Assembly (NCBI GenBank): GCA_012033595.1
Contig: JAAUQL010000032.1
Location: forward strand, 1-54,043
Direction of reading: 5' to 3'
Length of the DNA: 54,043 bases
Source: Cyclobacteriaceae bacterium
GTDB taxonomy: Bacteria > Bacteroidota > Bacteroidia > Cytophagales > Cyclobacteriaceae
Part shown: in pieces, positions 19,947 to 29,816 of the stretch
How the letters are laid out: each line of letters starts with the position of its first letter
Position numbering within the stretch: the stretch's first letter is position 1
Program-made: the position numbers and the translations under genes
The notes under the pieces: generated by a model
What the model saw: only the letters and a program-made list of their open reading frames with translations
Told to the model about the DNA's origin: nothing
The model's database searches: none

Positions 19947-20126
19947 GCTCAGCCACCAGGCAGCAGCACATTTAGCCAGGGCCAGCTTAAACACGTAAAA
20001 TTTTCCGTACGATTAAATTTCCTGGCGTGGAAGTTACTTGCGTGCCTATCGAAATTGATTCGTTAGCAGCTTGTTTCCAACGCTCGGTTATCAAGATGAT
20101 TCCGACCCATTACCATTGCTGGCACA

Positions 20127-21122
20127 TTACTCCTTATTATAATTTTTGGTCTCTTGCAAAGTGGCCACTCGCTCATCGCTGTATAGTTCTTGCACCGCTT
20201 CCCGGGTATTGTGAGTCCAGGGAAATCGCGCCCAACACATAAACCAGCTCCATTGGTTTTGTTGACGGAGTATGGCAGGTGTGGGCAGTTGTCCCACTTC
20301 GCCTAAGGCAATAAGTTTGCCCTGACCCAGTTCCAACAGCTCGTCATGGTGTGACTGCTTAAAATCATTTTTATATACATCAGCCGCAAGAATATCGACA
20401 TATTCATTTCCCGGGTAAAACAAATGATATGCGCCTGCCTCGTCGTCTTTCCAATCACGGGGGGCATTGGCATTCCACACCCAAATCAAATTATGAAGGT
20501 GATGATGGTTTACGTAGCGGTCGTACATCATTTTCCAAAGTTTCTGTATTCCATCTGGTCCTGGCCGTTTGCCATACCAAAACCACATGCCGTTCATTTC
20601 GTGGTATGGTCGCCAAAGCACCGGGATCTGCGCATCTCTGAATTTTTTCAGAAACGCTGCCCGCTGGTCAATCTTATCGAGCCACATCATATGGTATTCG
20701 GTGCCAGGGGTAATGATCTGCTGCCATTGCTCATCGGTGACCATGCCCTTTACACTGCGTGCAAAACCAAGGCTGTCGTGGTCAAATGGTTTTACCTGGT
20801 GGTACATCAGGGTAATGATGGATCCTTTTTCAAACTCTTCCTTGGCTTGCTGAAAAAGATTGTCCGACATAGAAGAAACATCGGTACCCCAAATAGATGG
20901 TGTTTTTTCAGTGATGGCGACAATACTATCGGTCGAATTGGTCAACTCGTGCGGATAATTATGCTGACCACTTAGTATTTTTTCACCCCGGTGGGTATAC
21001 AAAAAATCCAGCAGGCGTCTTGCTTCCGCAGTGGCTTCTTTATTGACCGGCGAAACGGATGGCTTGCATGCATGCAAAAACAATGCTGCCGATAAGGCTA
21101 AAAAAATAAGTTGTTTTTTCAT
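20127..21122 (-). CDS. GH26 family glycoside hydrolase (beta-mannanase-like), lipoprotein
   Basis: A lipoprotein of about 331 residues (lipobox LFLHAC). It matches GH26: EKILSGQHNY near the start, WRPYHEMNGMWFWYG around residue 180 with the acid/base Glu after the His, NLIWVWNAN, and LIALGEVGQLP near 275 with the nucleophile Glu. GH26 enzymes mostly cleave beta-1,4-mannans; some members act on other beta-glycans. The start at 21122 puts two Lys directly before the hydrophobic core. It is the last of three same-strand carbohydrate genes (sulfatase, GH78, GH26). Confidence 0.88.
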   Translation of the reverse strand: MKKQLIFLALSAALFLHACKPSVSPVNKEATAEARRLLDFLYTHRGEKILSGQHNYPHELTNSTDSIVAITEKTPSIWGTDVSSMSDNLFQQAKEEFEKGSIITLMYHQVKPFDHDSLGFARSVKGMVTDEQWQQIITPGTEYHMMWLDKIDQRAAFLKKFRDAQIPVLWRPYHEMNGMWFWYGKRPGPDGIQKLWKMMYDRYVNHHHLHNLIWVWNANAPRDWKDDEAGAYHLFYPGNEYVDILAADVYKNDFKQSHHDELLELGQGKLIALGEVGQLPTPAILRQQNQWSWFMCWARFPWTHNTREAVQELYSDERVATLQETKNYNKE

Positions 21123-21229
21123 CGAGAGGTACATTATGTTTTAAAATATTGTCGTTTCATTGCCAAAATGCACATTTCCAATTTAAGATACAATTACCGA
21201 CATAATGCATTTTTTTTCAGCGTTGAATG

Positions 21230-23644
21230 CTAGAATGAAACTTCATTGAGGCCGGATTTCAGCTTTTTTGATTGATCACCTACGGTGATTGTTCCGTCCA
21301 ATCCACCGGGTAGCTTCACCGTTCCTGACAAGTTTCCTTTCTCGTCTTTCTTAAAATCCACCGCAATATCGCCAAGAAAATGTGGATAAGATGCCTTTAC
21401 ATAGCGTAGCTTACCCAGGTTTGGTCTGATTTCCACAGATTTATACCCTGGCGCAGCAGGTGCAATGCCGGCCACCACATTTACAAAAGCTACGGAAGGA
21501 TAGGCGCTCCAAGGGTGTGCATCAGAGCGCTGCCGGGCGATCCTCTCGGGCGTAGTGGTATAATGCAGCGGCAGCAACGCTTTCCAAATATCCAGTACCT
21601 CATCTACCTGATGGCCCAGGTTTAGCTTGCGCAAAGCCTCAAAATGATAGAGCCTGAAAAAATACCCGGCCTTATTTACCGAAGTATCGGCAAAGGAGCG
21701 CAGCAACAGGTCTTTTTGAAATTGATGATCGAACATACCGGATGTGACGGCCAACACATTGGTTCGCTCATCGTAAAAATCGCCCCCGGGATTGTCGGTG
21801 AACAATTTTTTGTCGGCATCCCAGCAGGCAGCAAATACATCGGATTTCATCTTTTCGGCTCTTTGCAGGTAGTTTGTAGCAAGTTGATTTTCACCAATAT
21901 GTTCCATGATTTCGGCGGCTTTTATCAGCGTAGTCGCATATTGCAAGGAAATGGTGGCTGAGTTTCCATCTTTCGCGCCGGGCTGTACGCCTTTGCCAGC
22001 CCAAGGGGCATTGTGATACCAATCGACAAAATATGCCCCTACCGGTTTGCCGATCAGTCCATTTTCAAGGCGATTTTGATCAAACCAATCCAGACCCAGA
22101 TAAATGGCATTTTTGTAAGAAGCCACAAACTGTTTGTCGCGGCAATACATCATGTAGTCGTGGATCATATCGATCCAGATCAGGGTGAAGTTGGGATGCA
22201 GGAAAGTGCCGCGTACCGGATAGCAACTCGTGATTTGTCCATGTGGCATTTGCGAATAGCCAAATTGCTCAATGGCATTGCGCAGCCATGTGGTATCGCC
22301 TGACATGTACAAATTTACCAGTGCATGTACTTTCGAATCACCGACGTACATCATTTGTTCATAGTAGGCATCACTCATCAGGTTGTCCTGTGTACATATC
22401 TTTGCCGTTCTCCAGCAAATTTCATCAATTTGGAGGTAGTCATTGTCGTCGCAATCGAAGATGGCACGCCGGCTGATGGGCGCAATCGTCTCCATATTGT
22501 AAAAATCTTCGAGTACGAGGGCTTCCTCGGCAGTTTCTACCTCTATCTGCACAAACCTAAAGGCCCTGTACCAAAGCGGTGCATATACAAATGGCCGACC
22601 ATCGGGCATAATGATGTCATGTACCCCACGTATTGCTTTGCCATCGATCTCATTTCGATCTCCCTTGGTCAAATCTGGCAGCAGCAGGTTTTCGGCATAC
22701 CTCACCACTATTTTTGATTGCTCACCTCCCCTGATCTTCAATTCGGGAAACCCAAGGGTCACGGTGTTGTTGTCTAGCAAAATGGTGGCGTTGGTATGTG
22801 GCGGAACAGTTAACTTTTGGGTGCCCTCCAAAAACTCCGGGGGTATTTGTATGCCACTGACGCGCGCCACCACGGGTAGCCTTTGCTTTATTTGCTGCAC
22901 CTGGGGGGTGGTACGAGCCTTCATCAGCCAGTGATGCCCGGTTTGCCCCTCCTTGCTGGCTTTAAATATCCATTTGGCAGGTTCCCAGTGGCTGTCGTCA
23001 TACTCAATGTTTTGCCATCCGACCGGGTAAGCATTTACCAAAATACTATCTCCGGGATTGCTGGCATAAAACCCTCCAACTATATCTTTGTCCTCACCAA
23101 AAATCCATGAAATGTGGTTGGGCAACATCGCCTGGTTTTGCCTTGCCTTCCAGTTGGTATCGGTGTTTACGATTTTTTCCTTATCGGAATAGCCCTGAAG
23201 GATGAATCCGGTACGCAGCGACATGATACCATAGAAGCGATCAACGCCCCAATTGGCTACTTCGGCAGCCAACACATTATTGCCTGCCTGGAGATACGGT
23301 GAAATATCGATGGTTTCATAGCGCCAATGCCTCCAATCAGACAGTTGCGGCCCGATACTGCAAAGCGTTCCGTTTACATACAATTTGTACCTGTTGTCTG
23401 CCGAAACATGGATTATGAAGCTATCCGGTACGGCAATGATTTGGAAGGTTTTGCGATAGTTTGTTACACTGTAGTCGGCCAGAGGTGCCCTACTGGTGCA
23501 AATCCAGGAGGCCGTCCAGTTTTGAGCCTGGTATGCCTGATCCGGATGGTTAAGTTCTGCGGCAAGTTGCCCTTTCAGCGTAAAAGCTACGGACATTAGT
23601 GCCATTGCCACCAACATGGACTTGTAATTTTTCATCTTCATCAT
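21230..23644 (-). CDS. GH78-type alpha-L-rhamnosidase-like protein
   Basis: A secreted protein of about 804 residues with signal peptide MLVAMALMSVAFTLKGQ. It has the multidomain plan of GH78: an N-terminal beta-sandwich (WTASWICTSRAPLADYSVTNYRKTF; YKLYVNGTLCSIGP), an (alpha/alpha)6 barrel region (DAYYEQMMYVGDSKVHALVNLYMSGD; SCYPVRGTFLHPNFTLIWIDMIHDYMMYCRD; DGNSATISLQYATTLIKAAEIM) and a C-terminal beta-sandwich (AHPWSAYPSVAFVNVVAGIAPAAPGYKSVEIRPN). GH78 enzymes release terminal alpha-L-rhamnose. The ATG at 23644 is preferred to 23686 because it starts the signal peptide closely. Confidence 0.88.
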   Translation of the reverse strand: MMKMKNYKSMLVAMALMSVAFTLKGQLAAELNHPDQAYQAQNWTASWICTSRAPLADYSVTNYRKTFQIIAVPDSFIIHVSADNRYKLYVNGTLCSIGPQLSDWRHWRYETIDISPYLQAGNNVLAAEVANWGVDRFYGIMSLRTGFILQGYSDKEKIVNTDTNWKARQNQAMLPNHISWIFGEDKDIVGGFYASNPGDSILVNAYPVGWQNIEYDDSHWEPAKWIFKASKEGQTGHHWLMKARTTPQVQQIKQRLPVVARVSGIQIPPEFLEGTQKLTVPPHTNATILLDNNTVTLGFPELKIRGGEQSKIVVRYAENLLLPDLTKGDRNEIDGKAIRGVHDIIMPDGRPFVYAPLWYRAFRFVQIEVETAEEALVLEDFYNMETIAPISRRAIFDCDDNDYLQIDEICWRTAKICTQDNLMSDAYYEQMMYVGDSKVHALVNLYMSGDTTWLRNAIEQFGYSQMPHGQITSCYPVRGTFLHPNFTLIWIDMIHDYMMYCRDKQFVASYKNAIYLGLDWFDQNRLENGLIGKPVGAYFVDWYHNAPWAGKGVQPGAKDGNSATISLQYATTLIKAAEIMEHIGENQLATNYLQRAEKMKSDVFAACWDADKKLFTDNPGGDFYDERTNVLAVTSGMFDHQFQKDLLLRSFADTSVNKAGYFFRLYHFEALRKLNLGHQVDEVLDIWKALLPLHYTTTPERIARQRSDAHPWSAYPSVAFVNVVAGIAPAAPGYKSVEIRPNLGKLRYVKASYPHFLGDIAVDFKKDEKGNLSGTVKLPGGLDGTITVGDQSKKLKSGLNEVSF

Positions 23645-23716
23645 ATTTCGTTCAGCGTATGATAGGCGCACGGCACGGTGTCGCAAGACGCCTGTATTTC
23701 CAACAGTAATGTATGC

Positions 23717-25476
23717 TTATTCTTTCTTTAAAAAAATGCCTTCTATTTCCAGCTCATTTTCCTTACCTATTTCAATCAGTTCCAGCGTCAATTCGGTTTC
23801 CTGCCCTGCTTTCAGGCTTGCTTTCGTTGTCTGAAATTCCGTCCAATCATGGAGGTGATCGTAGTCTGGCAGAGCTGTTTGAACATGTTCGCCATTGACT
23901 TGCGTACCGAGCAGGCAGTGGCTTATCTGGCCGCGATACCTAACCGAAATGCTGTAATAGCCGCTGGAAGCAGGCAATATGCTCCAGCGAATCATGTCTC
24001 CTGCGGCCTTCCATCCTGTGATGTAGCTCGCATCGGTGCCCGAAGGATGAAAGCCGCCATTTGGATTTTTGAATTTCAGGTTGCCCGAGGCATTTCCAAG
24101 GTGGGGCGCCAGTCGCACCGGGTTTTCTTCATCAAATCCGACAGGAACAGGCTTGGGCAAATGTGAGGTGCTGTCGTAAATCATGTGGTAAAAATCCAGG
24201 TAGGCCTGGTTAAGTTCTTTCAGTTTTCCGGAAATTCCTCAGCCAGATTGTGCTTTTCGCCGGGGTCGCTTGCCAGGTGGTATAGTTCATCCCCATTCAC
24301 CATTTTCCACCTTTGCCTGATAGCCGCCCCGCCGGGGTACGGAGCCAGGTCGCGCAAGGTACTCAAGTGAAAATTTTCGAAATAGCTTCTTTCATCCTTG
24401 GAATTGGGCTGACCTTCCAACTGGTTTTTCAGGCTTACCCCGTCAAAATCAGCAACATTTCCTGATCCAATGATATCGAGCAGCGTAGGTACCACATCGA
24501 TATGGGCGGCCAGGCTTATGGTGTCATATGCGGGAAACCACTTCCCCTCCCATTTCCAAAAGCACTGTGTGCGGATGCCACCTTCATAAACACTATATTT
24601 TTGATTGCGCAAGCCCACATTGTACCGAAGTTCATCGGTATTTTTCCAGCCTCCGGTCAGTGGTCCATTATCGCTCATAAAGATAATGATGGTGTTGTCC
24701 ATCAGCGAATTATCGTTTATTGCCTGAAACAGCCGACCCAAATTTTCATCTATGTTTTCTATCATTCCATAAACTTTGGCGGTTTGGAGCGGCAGTCCCT
24801 TTTCAAGGAAATGTCGGTAATAGGCGCTGTCGATCTGAAGCGGAGTATGGGGCGCATTGTAGGCCAGATAACAAAAAATAGGTGTCTTTTGATTGCTTAT
24901 AAATTCAATGGCCTTGTCGGTAAGCACATCGGTGATATAGCCCCGGGTTTGTTCCATCTTTCCATTGTGTTCCAGGATCGGATCAAAGTAATTTTCGGTA
25001 TGTCCGGTACGAAAACCGAAGTATTCGTCAAACCCCTGGGCATTTGGCACAGAAGGGTAATTTTCGCCGAGATGCCATTTGCCAAAAATACCCGTGGTGT
25101 AGCCTTTGGCGCTAAGTATTTCGGCCAGGCTATTTGCACCGGGATCCATAGTTTCAAATCCGTTCAATACACTACGCACCCCAACCTTCTGATGATATTT
25201 ACCGGTAAGCAGGCTAGCCCTGGTCGGTGCACATACCGGCGATACATAAAAGTATTTGAACTTTACGCTTTCACCGGCCAGCTCATCTAAATGAGTAGTT
25301 TGGAGGTGAGGATTGCCCGCGCTGCCATAGTCGCCATAGCCCATATCATCCGTTAAAACGATGAGTATATTCGGAAAGGTTGGCAACGCCTTTTTGCCGG
25401 CACAGCCAAGCATAGACAGCGAAAGTAGCGTTGTTTTCAAAAAATTGAAAAGGAAGTTTTTGCAGTTTAGGTTCAT
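23717..25476 (-). pseudogene. S1-family sulfatase lipoprotein with C-terminal beta-domain, frameshifted
   Basis: A formylglycine-dependent sulfatase: lipobox SMLGC, IVLTDDMGYGDYG (metal-binding Asp pair), VCAPTRASLLTGKY (CxPxR, Cys converted to formylglycine), FGKWHLG, and FMSDNGPLTGG. The first frame ends just after LYHLASDPGEKHNLAEEFPEN; one base is missing in the T4 at 24224-24227. Restoring it continues as KLKELNQAYLDFYHMIYDS into a C-terminal beta-rich module (ASYITGWKAAGDMIRWSILP; GYYSISVRYRG), giving 586 residues. It removes sulfate from a polysaccharide. It heads the GH78/GH26 gene group. Confidence 0.85.
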
Positions 25477-25506
25477 TATTATAATTAAAAAAAAATTACC
25501 ATACAC

Positions 25507-25866
25507 ACTCCAATGGGCAAGGGCTGTACCCCATCGCGTTGTATCCTTTTGATCAAAAATATAAAATGTATTGGTTCCGCTAGTATTTATGCCGCATTTT
25601 TTTTCTATGCCTTATCAGCGCTATCTATAACGGCTTGAAAGAAAAATTTTTTGTTTTTACGTCGAATACGTCGGGCGCCCTTTTTCCCTTGCATTGGTTG
25701 AAAGCACAGAGCCGGAAAAAGTTAAAGCGAACAAGACACGCAAGCGGTGGAAGGGCTTTGCATGGAAGGTGCTACGCGGGTCGAATTAAACTTGCAGGTG
25801 AAAATATGTTTCCCACAAACCACTAATATCCCCGGCTCCCTCTTTGGATTTATATCTGTATTTTTG
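25507..25866. promoter_or_regulatory. Intergenic region with -7 element of the flippase gene
   Basis: The interval between the divergent sulfatase and flippase genes carries no convincing gene. TATTTTTG at 25859-25866 is a perfect match to the Bacteroidota -7 motif TAnnTTTG and lies 22 bases before the preferred GTG start of the flippase. The expected -33 TTTG is not at the normal distance (one lies at 25843-25846, only 12 bases away). Confidence 0.5.
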
Positions 25867-25888
25867 CATCCAATTTAGCATTCGCGAT

Positions 25889-27379
25889 GTGGGCATAATA
25901 AAAAAACAAGCGTTACAGTCATCGGTACTATTATATATAGGTACGCTAATCGGTTTTCTCACCACGGGGCTCCTGGCGCCCAACCTGTTGAGCGAAAGCG
26001 AAATCGGAACCCTCCGCTTGCTCATGTCTTACTCTGCTATATTCATGAGCATCAGCATATTGGGTATTAGCACAGTCACCATCCGCTTTATTCCCCAGTT
26101 TTATAATAAAAAAAACAACAGGCACAATGGATTTTTGGGCATTGCGCTTTTGGTAGGTACCCTTGGCTTGCTGGTGTCCATTGTGCTTATTCTGGCTATT
26201 AAGCCCACCATAGTAAGTAACAACCTGGATAAATCACCGCAATTTGCCCGGTATTTTTACCTCATCCTTCCCCTTACGCTCTTTCAGACCTACTACTCCA
26301 TACTCGATTCTTACAATAATGCTTTGTACAGGGCCTCCTATGGAGTCTTCCTGCGCGATTTTGTGCAACGCATTTTTATTTTGGCTGCGCTTACCCTGGT
26401 GCTGGTACATTTAATAGATTTCGAAATATACGTTTATGTGTACGTAGCCGCTATATGCTTCCCTACCCTGCTTATTTTCCTGCACCTTATCCGGCATAAT
26501 GCCATAGATATTCGCATCAACACCGCTATGCTCAACAAGCCGCTTATCTCTTCGATGGTAAGTGTGAGCATTTTCGGTTTGCTCAATAGCTTTAGCAACC
26601 TGGCCGTATTGCAAATAGATACCATAATGGTCAACATGTATCTGGATGCTGCTGCAGTGGGTATTTATACCATCACTTTTTTCTTTGGTACCCTGGTTTT
26701 TATTCCTGCCAAAGCGCTCAATAAGATTGCGCCTACCCTCATAGCCAAAGCATATAAGGAAAAAGACGCCGAGGCCATCAGGGATATTTATTATAAAAGT
26801 TGTGGCAATTTGTACCTGGTGGGCACCCTCATTTTGCTGGGCTTGCTGGTCAACCTCGACAATGTTTTCCACATCATCCCCGACACCTACGAACCGGGCA
26901 GGTATGTGATCGTACTGATTGGCATAGCCAACCTGATAAAAATGGCCGGAGGAACAAATGATTCGATCATCACCTATTCCAAAGATTACAAGATCACCAC
27001 ATTGTTTCTGATTCTGCTGGGCATTTTGGTCATATCGCTCAATTTTGTTTTCATTCCCCTGTGGGGAATGACGGGAGCGGCATTTGCGTCGCTTTTGTCA
27101 TTGCTTTTTTACAACCTGGGCAAAATGATCTTTATCTGGCAGCGTTTTGGTCTCAATCCATACAACCTCCAATACCTGGTGGTGCTGGTCATTGCCACTG
27201 GTATTTATATTGGGGTGTCGCTCCTGCCAATAGATATGCACTTCATCGCAGAAATTATGCTGGATAGTATGCTGACCACGCTGCTGTTTTATCTGGCCAT
27301 CAGGCGCATGCCGCTGGCGGCTGACCTCGACCTGGCCATAAAGCAGGTTTATGCCAAAGTAATGGGTATTTTGAGATAA
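25889..27379 (+). CDS. Oligosaccharide flippase / polysaccharide biosynthesis membrane protein
   Basis: A protein of about 496 residues with 12-14 membrane segments in the MATE/MVF Wzx-like pattern, starting GIIKKQALQSSVLLYIGTLIGFLTTGLLAPNLL, with a central FGLLNSFSNLAVLQIDTIMVNMYL and GTLVFIPAKALNKIAPTLIAKAY. Such proteins move lipid-linked oligosaccharides across the inner membrane. A GTG at 25889 is preferred over the ATG at 25844, which lies upstream of the -7 promoter element. No glycosyltransferase genes are adjacent. Confidence 0.85.
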   Translation: MGIIKKQALQSSVLLYIGTLIGFLTTGLLAPNLLSESEIGTLRLLMSYSAIFMSISILGISTVTIRFIPQFYNKKNNRHNGFLGIALLVGTLGLLVSIVLILAIKPTIVSNNLDKSPQFARYFYLILPLTLFQTYYSILDSYNNALYRASYGVFLRDFVQRIFILAALTLVLVHLIDFEIYVYVYVAAICFPTLLIFLHLIRHNAIDIRINTAMLNKPLISSMVSVSIFGLLNSFSNLAVLQIDTIMVNMYLDAAAVGIYTITFFFGTLVFIPAKALNKIAPTLIAKAYKEKDAEAIRDIYYKSCGNLYLVGTLILLGLLVNLDNVFHIIPDTYEPGRYVIVLIGIANLIKMAGGTNDSIITYSKDYKITTLFLILLGILVISLNFVFIPLWGMTGAAFASLLSLLFYNLGKMIFIWQRFGLNPYNLQYLVVLVIATGIYIGVSLLPIDMHFIAEIMLDSMLTTLLFYLAIRRMPLAADLDLAIKQVYAKVMGILR

Positions 27380-27451
27380 TTTTTTTTGGTGAATGTTTTA
27401 AATATAAAATTTAATCCTACCTTTGTACCTCGAAAAATGAGACATCAAAAA

Positions 27452-27524
27452 TGTCCTATGGTGTAACTGGCAACACGTCTGATTTTGGTTCAGAAGAGTC
27501 TAGGTTCGAGCCCTAGTAGGACAA
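27452..27524 (+). tRNA. tRNA-Gln (TTG anticodon)
   Basis: A 73-base cloverleaf: acceptor TGTCCTA (27452-27458) pairs with TAGGACA (27517-27523), discriminator A at 27524, D-arm around GGTGTAACTGGCAAC, anticodon loop GATTTTGGT giving TTG (Gln), T-arm with GGTTCGAGCC. The 3' CCA is not encoded. A -7-like TACCTTTG lies upstream at 27418-27425. Confidence 0.96.
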
Positions 27525-27530
27525 CAAAAA

Positions 27531-27556
27531 TCCCGAATTTCATTCGGGAATTTTAT
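27531..27556 (+). terminator. Terminator after tRNA-Gln
   Basis: Stem TCCCGAAT (27531-27538) with ATTCGGGA (27542-27549) and a TTC loop, followed by TTTTATTT. It ends the tRNA transcript 24 bases before prs. Confidence 0.85.
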
Positions 27557-27579
27557 TTAAAAAAAATCCAATTTTTCCC

Positions 27580-28509
27580 ATGTCCAAGGTCAAGCTTTTT
27601 TCAGGCACTAATTCAGAGTATTTAGCTAAGAAAATCGCGACCGAATATGGCAAGCCGCTCGGTGAGATCGAGGTTCAGAAATTCAGCGATGGCGAAATGT
27701 CCCCCTATTTTATCGAATCTGTGCGAGGGTGCGATGTTTTCCTCATCAATTCCACCTTTGCCCCTTCCGACAACCTAATGGAGCTGCTATTGATGATAGA
27801 TGCTGCCAAAAGGGCAAGTGCCAAATATGTGACCGTGGTAATACCTTACTTTGGGTATGCCAGGCAAGACCGAAAAGACAGACCGCGTGTCTCCATCGGA
27901 GCCAAGTTGGTGGCCAATCTCATTTCAGCGGCAGGCGCACATCGCATCATGACTTGTGACCTGCACGCAGGCCAGATCCAGGGATTTTTTGATATACCGG
28001 TCGACCACCTCGATGGATCCTACATATTTGTGCCTTATATCAAAAGCCTCAACCTGGACAATCTGCTGATCGCCTCGCCTGATGTTGGCGGCACCAAACG
28101 TGCTCGTGCCTTTGCCAAGCATTTCGAAGTAGATATGGTGGTGATAGACAAATACCGCAAAAGAGCTAATGAAGTGGCCAGCATGCAGGTAATTGGCAAT
28201 GTAGAAGGGCGTGATATCGTATTGGTCGATGACCTTATAGACACCGGAGGTACCCTGGCCAAAGCCAGTATCGTACTCAAAGAAGAAGGAGCCCGCTCGG
28301 TGAGGGCTATTGCCACTCATCCGATATTGTCTGGCAATGCATATGAAAATATTGAAAACTCAGCCCTGGAAGAATTGGTAGTAACAGATACCATACCCCT
28401 TTACAGGGAAAGTAACAAAATAAAAGTGTTGAGCGTGGCCAACCTGTTTGCCAAGGGCATCAGAAAAACCCACACCAACGAATCAATCAGTTCATTATTT
28501 ATTCACTAA
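27580..28509 (+). CDS. prs: Ribose-phosphate pyrophosphokinase
   Basis: A 309-residue PRPP synthase: KLFSGTNSEYLAKKIATEYG, KFSDGEMSPYF, the ATP-loop region PYFGYARQDRK, HAGQIQGFF (catalytic His region), and the PRPP-binding signature IVLVDDLIDTGGTL at about residues 213-226. It makes PRPP from ribose 5-phosphate and ATP for nucleotide, His and Trp synthesis. It starts 24 bases after the tRNA terminator and precedes rplY by 14 bases, the common prs-ctc-pth order. Confidence 0.97.
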   Translation: MSKVKLFSGTNSEYLAKKIATEYGKPLGEIEVQKFSDGEMSPYFIESVRGCDVFLINSTFAPSDNLMELLLMIDAAKRASAKYVTVVIPYFGYARQDRKDRPRVSIGAKLVANLISAAGAHRIMTCDLHAGQIQGFFDIPVDHLDGSYIFVPYIKSLNLDNLLIASPDVGGTKRARAFAKHFEVDMVVIDKYRKRANEVASMQVIGNVEGRDIVLVDDLIDTGGTLAKASIVLKEEGARSVRAIATHPILSGNAYENIENSALEELVVTDTIPLYRESNKIKVLSVANLFAKGIRKTHTNESISSLFIH

Positions 28510-28523
28510 TTAAAAACAAAAAA

Positions 28524-29138
28524 ATGCGTAAAGTAGAGATTATAGGGTATAAAAGAGCAAATCTCGGCAAAACCGATTCTAAAAGACTTAGAACTGAAAG
28601 CCAGGTTCCCTGTGTGTTGTATGGCGGAAAAGAGCAAGTGCATTTCTCTGCCCCAATGATTTTGTTCAGGGATGTGGTTTACACACCTGAGCCTGCCTTT
28701 GTCAAGCTCAATATCGAAGGTGAAATTCACAACGCCATCCTTCAGGATATCCAGTTTCATCCGGTCAACGAAATCATTCTCCATGCTGATTTTCTTGAAC
28801 TTGCCGATGATAAGCTGATCAAAATGGATATTCCGATCAAATTTACCGGTAAAGCACCGGGCGTAATTGCCGGCGGAAAATTGCTTGTGAAATTAAGGAA
28901 AGTGACCATTAAGGCTGTCCCGGGCAATATGCCCGAATCCATCAGCATGGACATCAGCGGATTGTCACTTGGAAAATCGCTGAAAGTATCAAACATCGAA
29001 GCAAAAGATTTTGAGATACTCAACAACCCAAGGATCACCATAGCCACGGTAGAAATACCAAGAACACTGAAAGCCGGTGAGCAAGAGGAAGAAGAGGAAG
29101 AAGCAACAGCAGAAACTGCGGAAGCTGGCGAAGAATAG
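28524..29138 (+). CDS. rplY: Ribosomal protein bL25 (CTC type)
   Basis: A 204-residue bL25 of the long CTC type: RKVEIIGYKRANLGKTDSKRLR and VPCVLYGG at the 5S-rRNA-binding N-terminal domain, the TL5-like C-terminal beta domain (VNEIILHADFLELADDKLIKMDIPIKFTGKAPGV), and a Glu-rich tail (EQEEEEEEATAETAEAGEE) common in Bacteroidota. It binds 5S rRNA in the large subunit. It lies between prs and pth and is followed by a terminator. Confidence 0.97.
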   Translation: MRKVEIIGYKRANLGKTDSKRLRTESQVPCVLYGGKEQVHFSAPMILFRDVVYTPEPAFVKLNIEGEIHNAILQDIQFHPVNEIILHADFLELADDKLIKMDIPIKFTGKAPGVIAGGKLLVKLRKVTIKAVPGNMPESISMDISGLSLGKSLKVSNIEAKDFEILNNPRITIATVEIPRTLKAGEQEEEEEEATAETAEAGEE

Positions 29139-29157
29139 CCGCTCGACAACGATAATG

Positions 29158-29194
29158 AAAATCCTGCTTATTGATGGTAAGCAGGATTTTTTTA
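29158..29194 (+). terminator. Rho-independent terminator after rplY
   Basis: A 13-bp stem AAAATCCTGCTTA (29158-29170) pairs with TAAGCAGGATTTT (29178-29190) around a 7-base loop, then a T tract. It separates the prs-rplY pair from pth. Confidence 0.92.
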
Positions 29195-29215
29195 TTTATG
29201 GATAATGGTTGAACT

Positions 29216-29773
29216 ATGAAATTTTTAATTGTCGGACTGGGGAACATCGGAGCTGAATACGAGCTCACCAGGCATAACATAGGTTTTTTGATAAATGACT
29301 ATTTGGCCGACGAAGCAAAAACAAGCTTTGAAACCGCAAAATTGGCCGCAATGGCCAGCTATAAGCACAAAGGAAAAAGTATTTACCTCATAAAGCCTGC
29401 TACCTATATGAACCTGAGCGGTAAGGCAGTCAACTATTGGATGCAACATCTCGGCATACCGGTAGAAAGAACGCTGATCATCACCGACGACATCGCACTG
29501 CCCCTGGGCAAATTGCGCATGCGACCCAAAGGATCGAGTGCCGGACACAACGGACTGAAGAACATTGAGGGCTATTTGGGTCAGGATTACATTCGTCTAA
29601 GGGTAGGCATTGGCAGCAATTTTGGCAAAGGCCAACAAGTTGACTATGTGCTGAGCCGGTTTGAGGAAGAAGAAATGACCGCACTGCCAGGCATAATTAA
29701 AAAAGCAGGTGAGGCGGTGTTGTCCTTCTGCACCCTCGGCCTGGAGCGCACTATGAATTTTCATAATAACTGA
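29216..29773 (+). CDS. pth: Peptidyl-tRNA hydrolase
   Basis: A 185-residue Pth: [22 protein letters not shown] with the catalytic His, [16 protein letters not shown] with the substrate-binding Asn, and [21 protein letters not shown] with the second conserved His/Asn. It hydrolyses peptidyl-tRNAs released from stalled ribosomes. The full family length is present. It starts 25 bases after the rplY terminator. Confidence 0.96.
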   Translation: MKFLIVGLGNIGAEYELTRHNIGFLINDYLADEAKTSFETAKLAAMASYKHKGKSIYLIKPATYMNLSGKAVNYWMQHLGIPVERTLIITDDIALPLGKLRMRPKGSSAGHNGLKNIEGYLGQDYIRLRVGIGSNFGKGQQVDYVLSRFEEEEMTALPGIIKKAGEAVLSFCTLGLERTMNFHNN

Positions 29774-29780
29774 GCGGAAA

Positions 29781-29812
29781 GCTGCAGGCGATAAGCTACA
29801 TGCTGCACCCAG
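29781..29812. repeat. Degenerate AAGCTAC-type short repeat
   Basis: GCTGCAGGCGATAAGCTACA followed by TGCTGCACCC, in the 43-base gap between pth and the ABC permease gene. Read on the other strand it resembles the GTAGCTT run at 6160-6191. Confidence 0.35.
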
Positions 29813-29816
29813 CATT

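Noticed and set aside
25560-25840. Short plus-strand ORF upstream of the flippase (63 codons at 25635).
   Set aside because: Basic, low-complexity product with no recognisable features and no promoter ahead of it.
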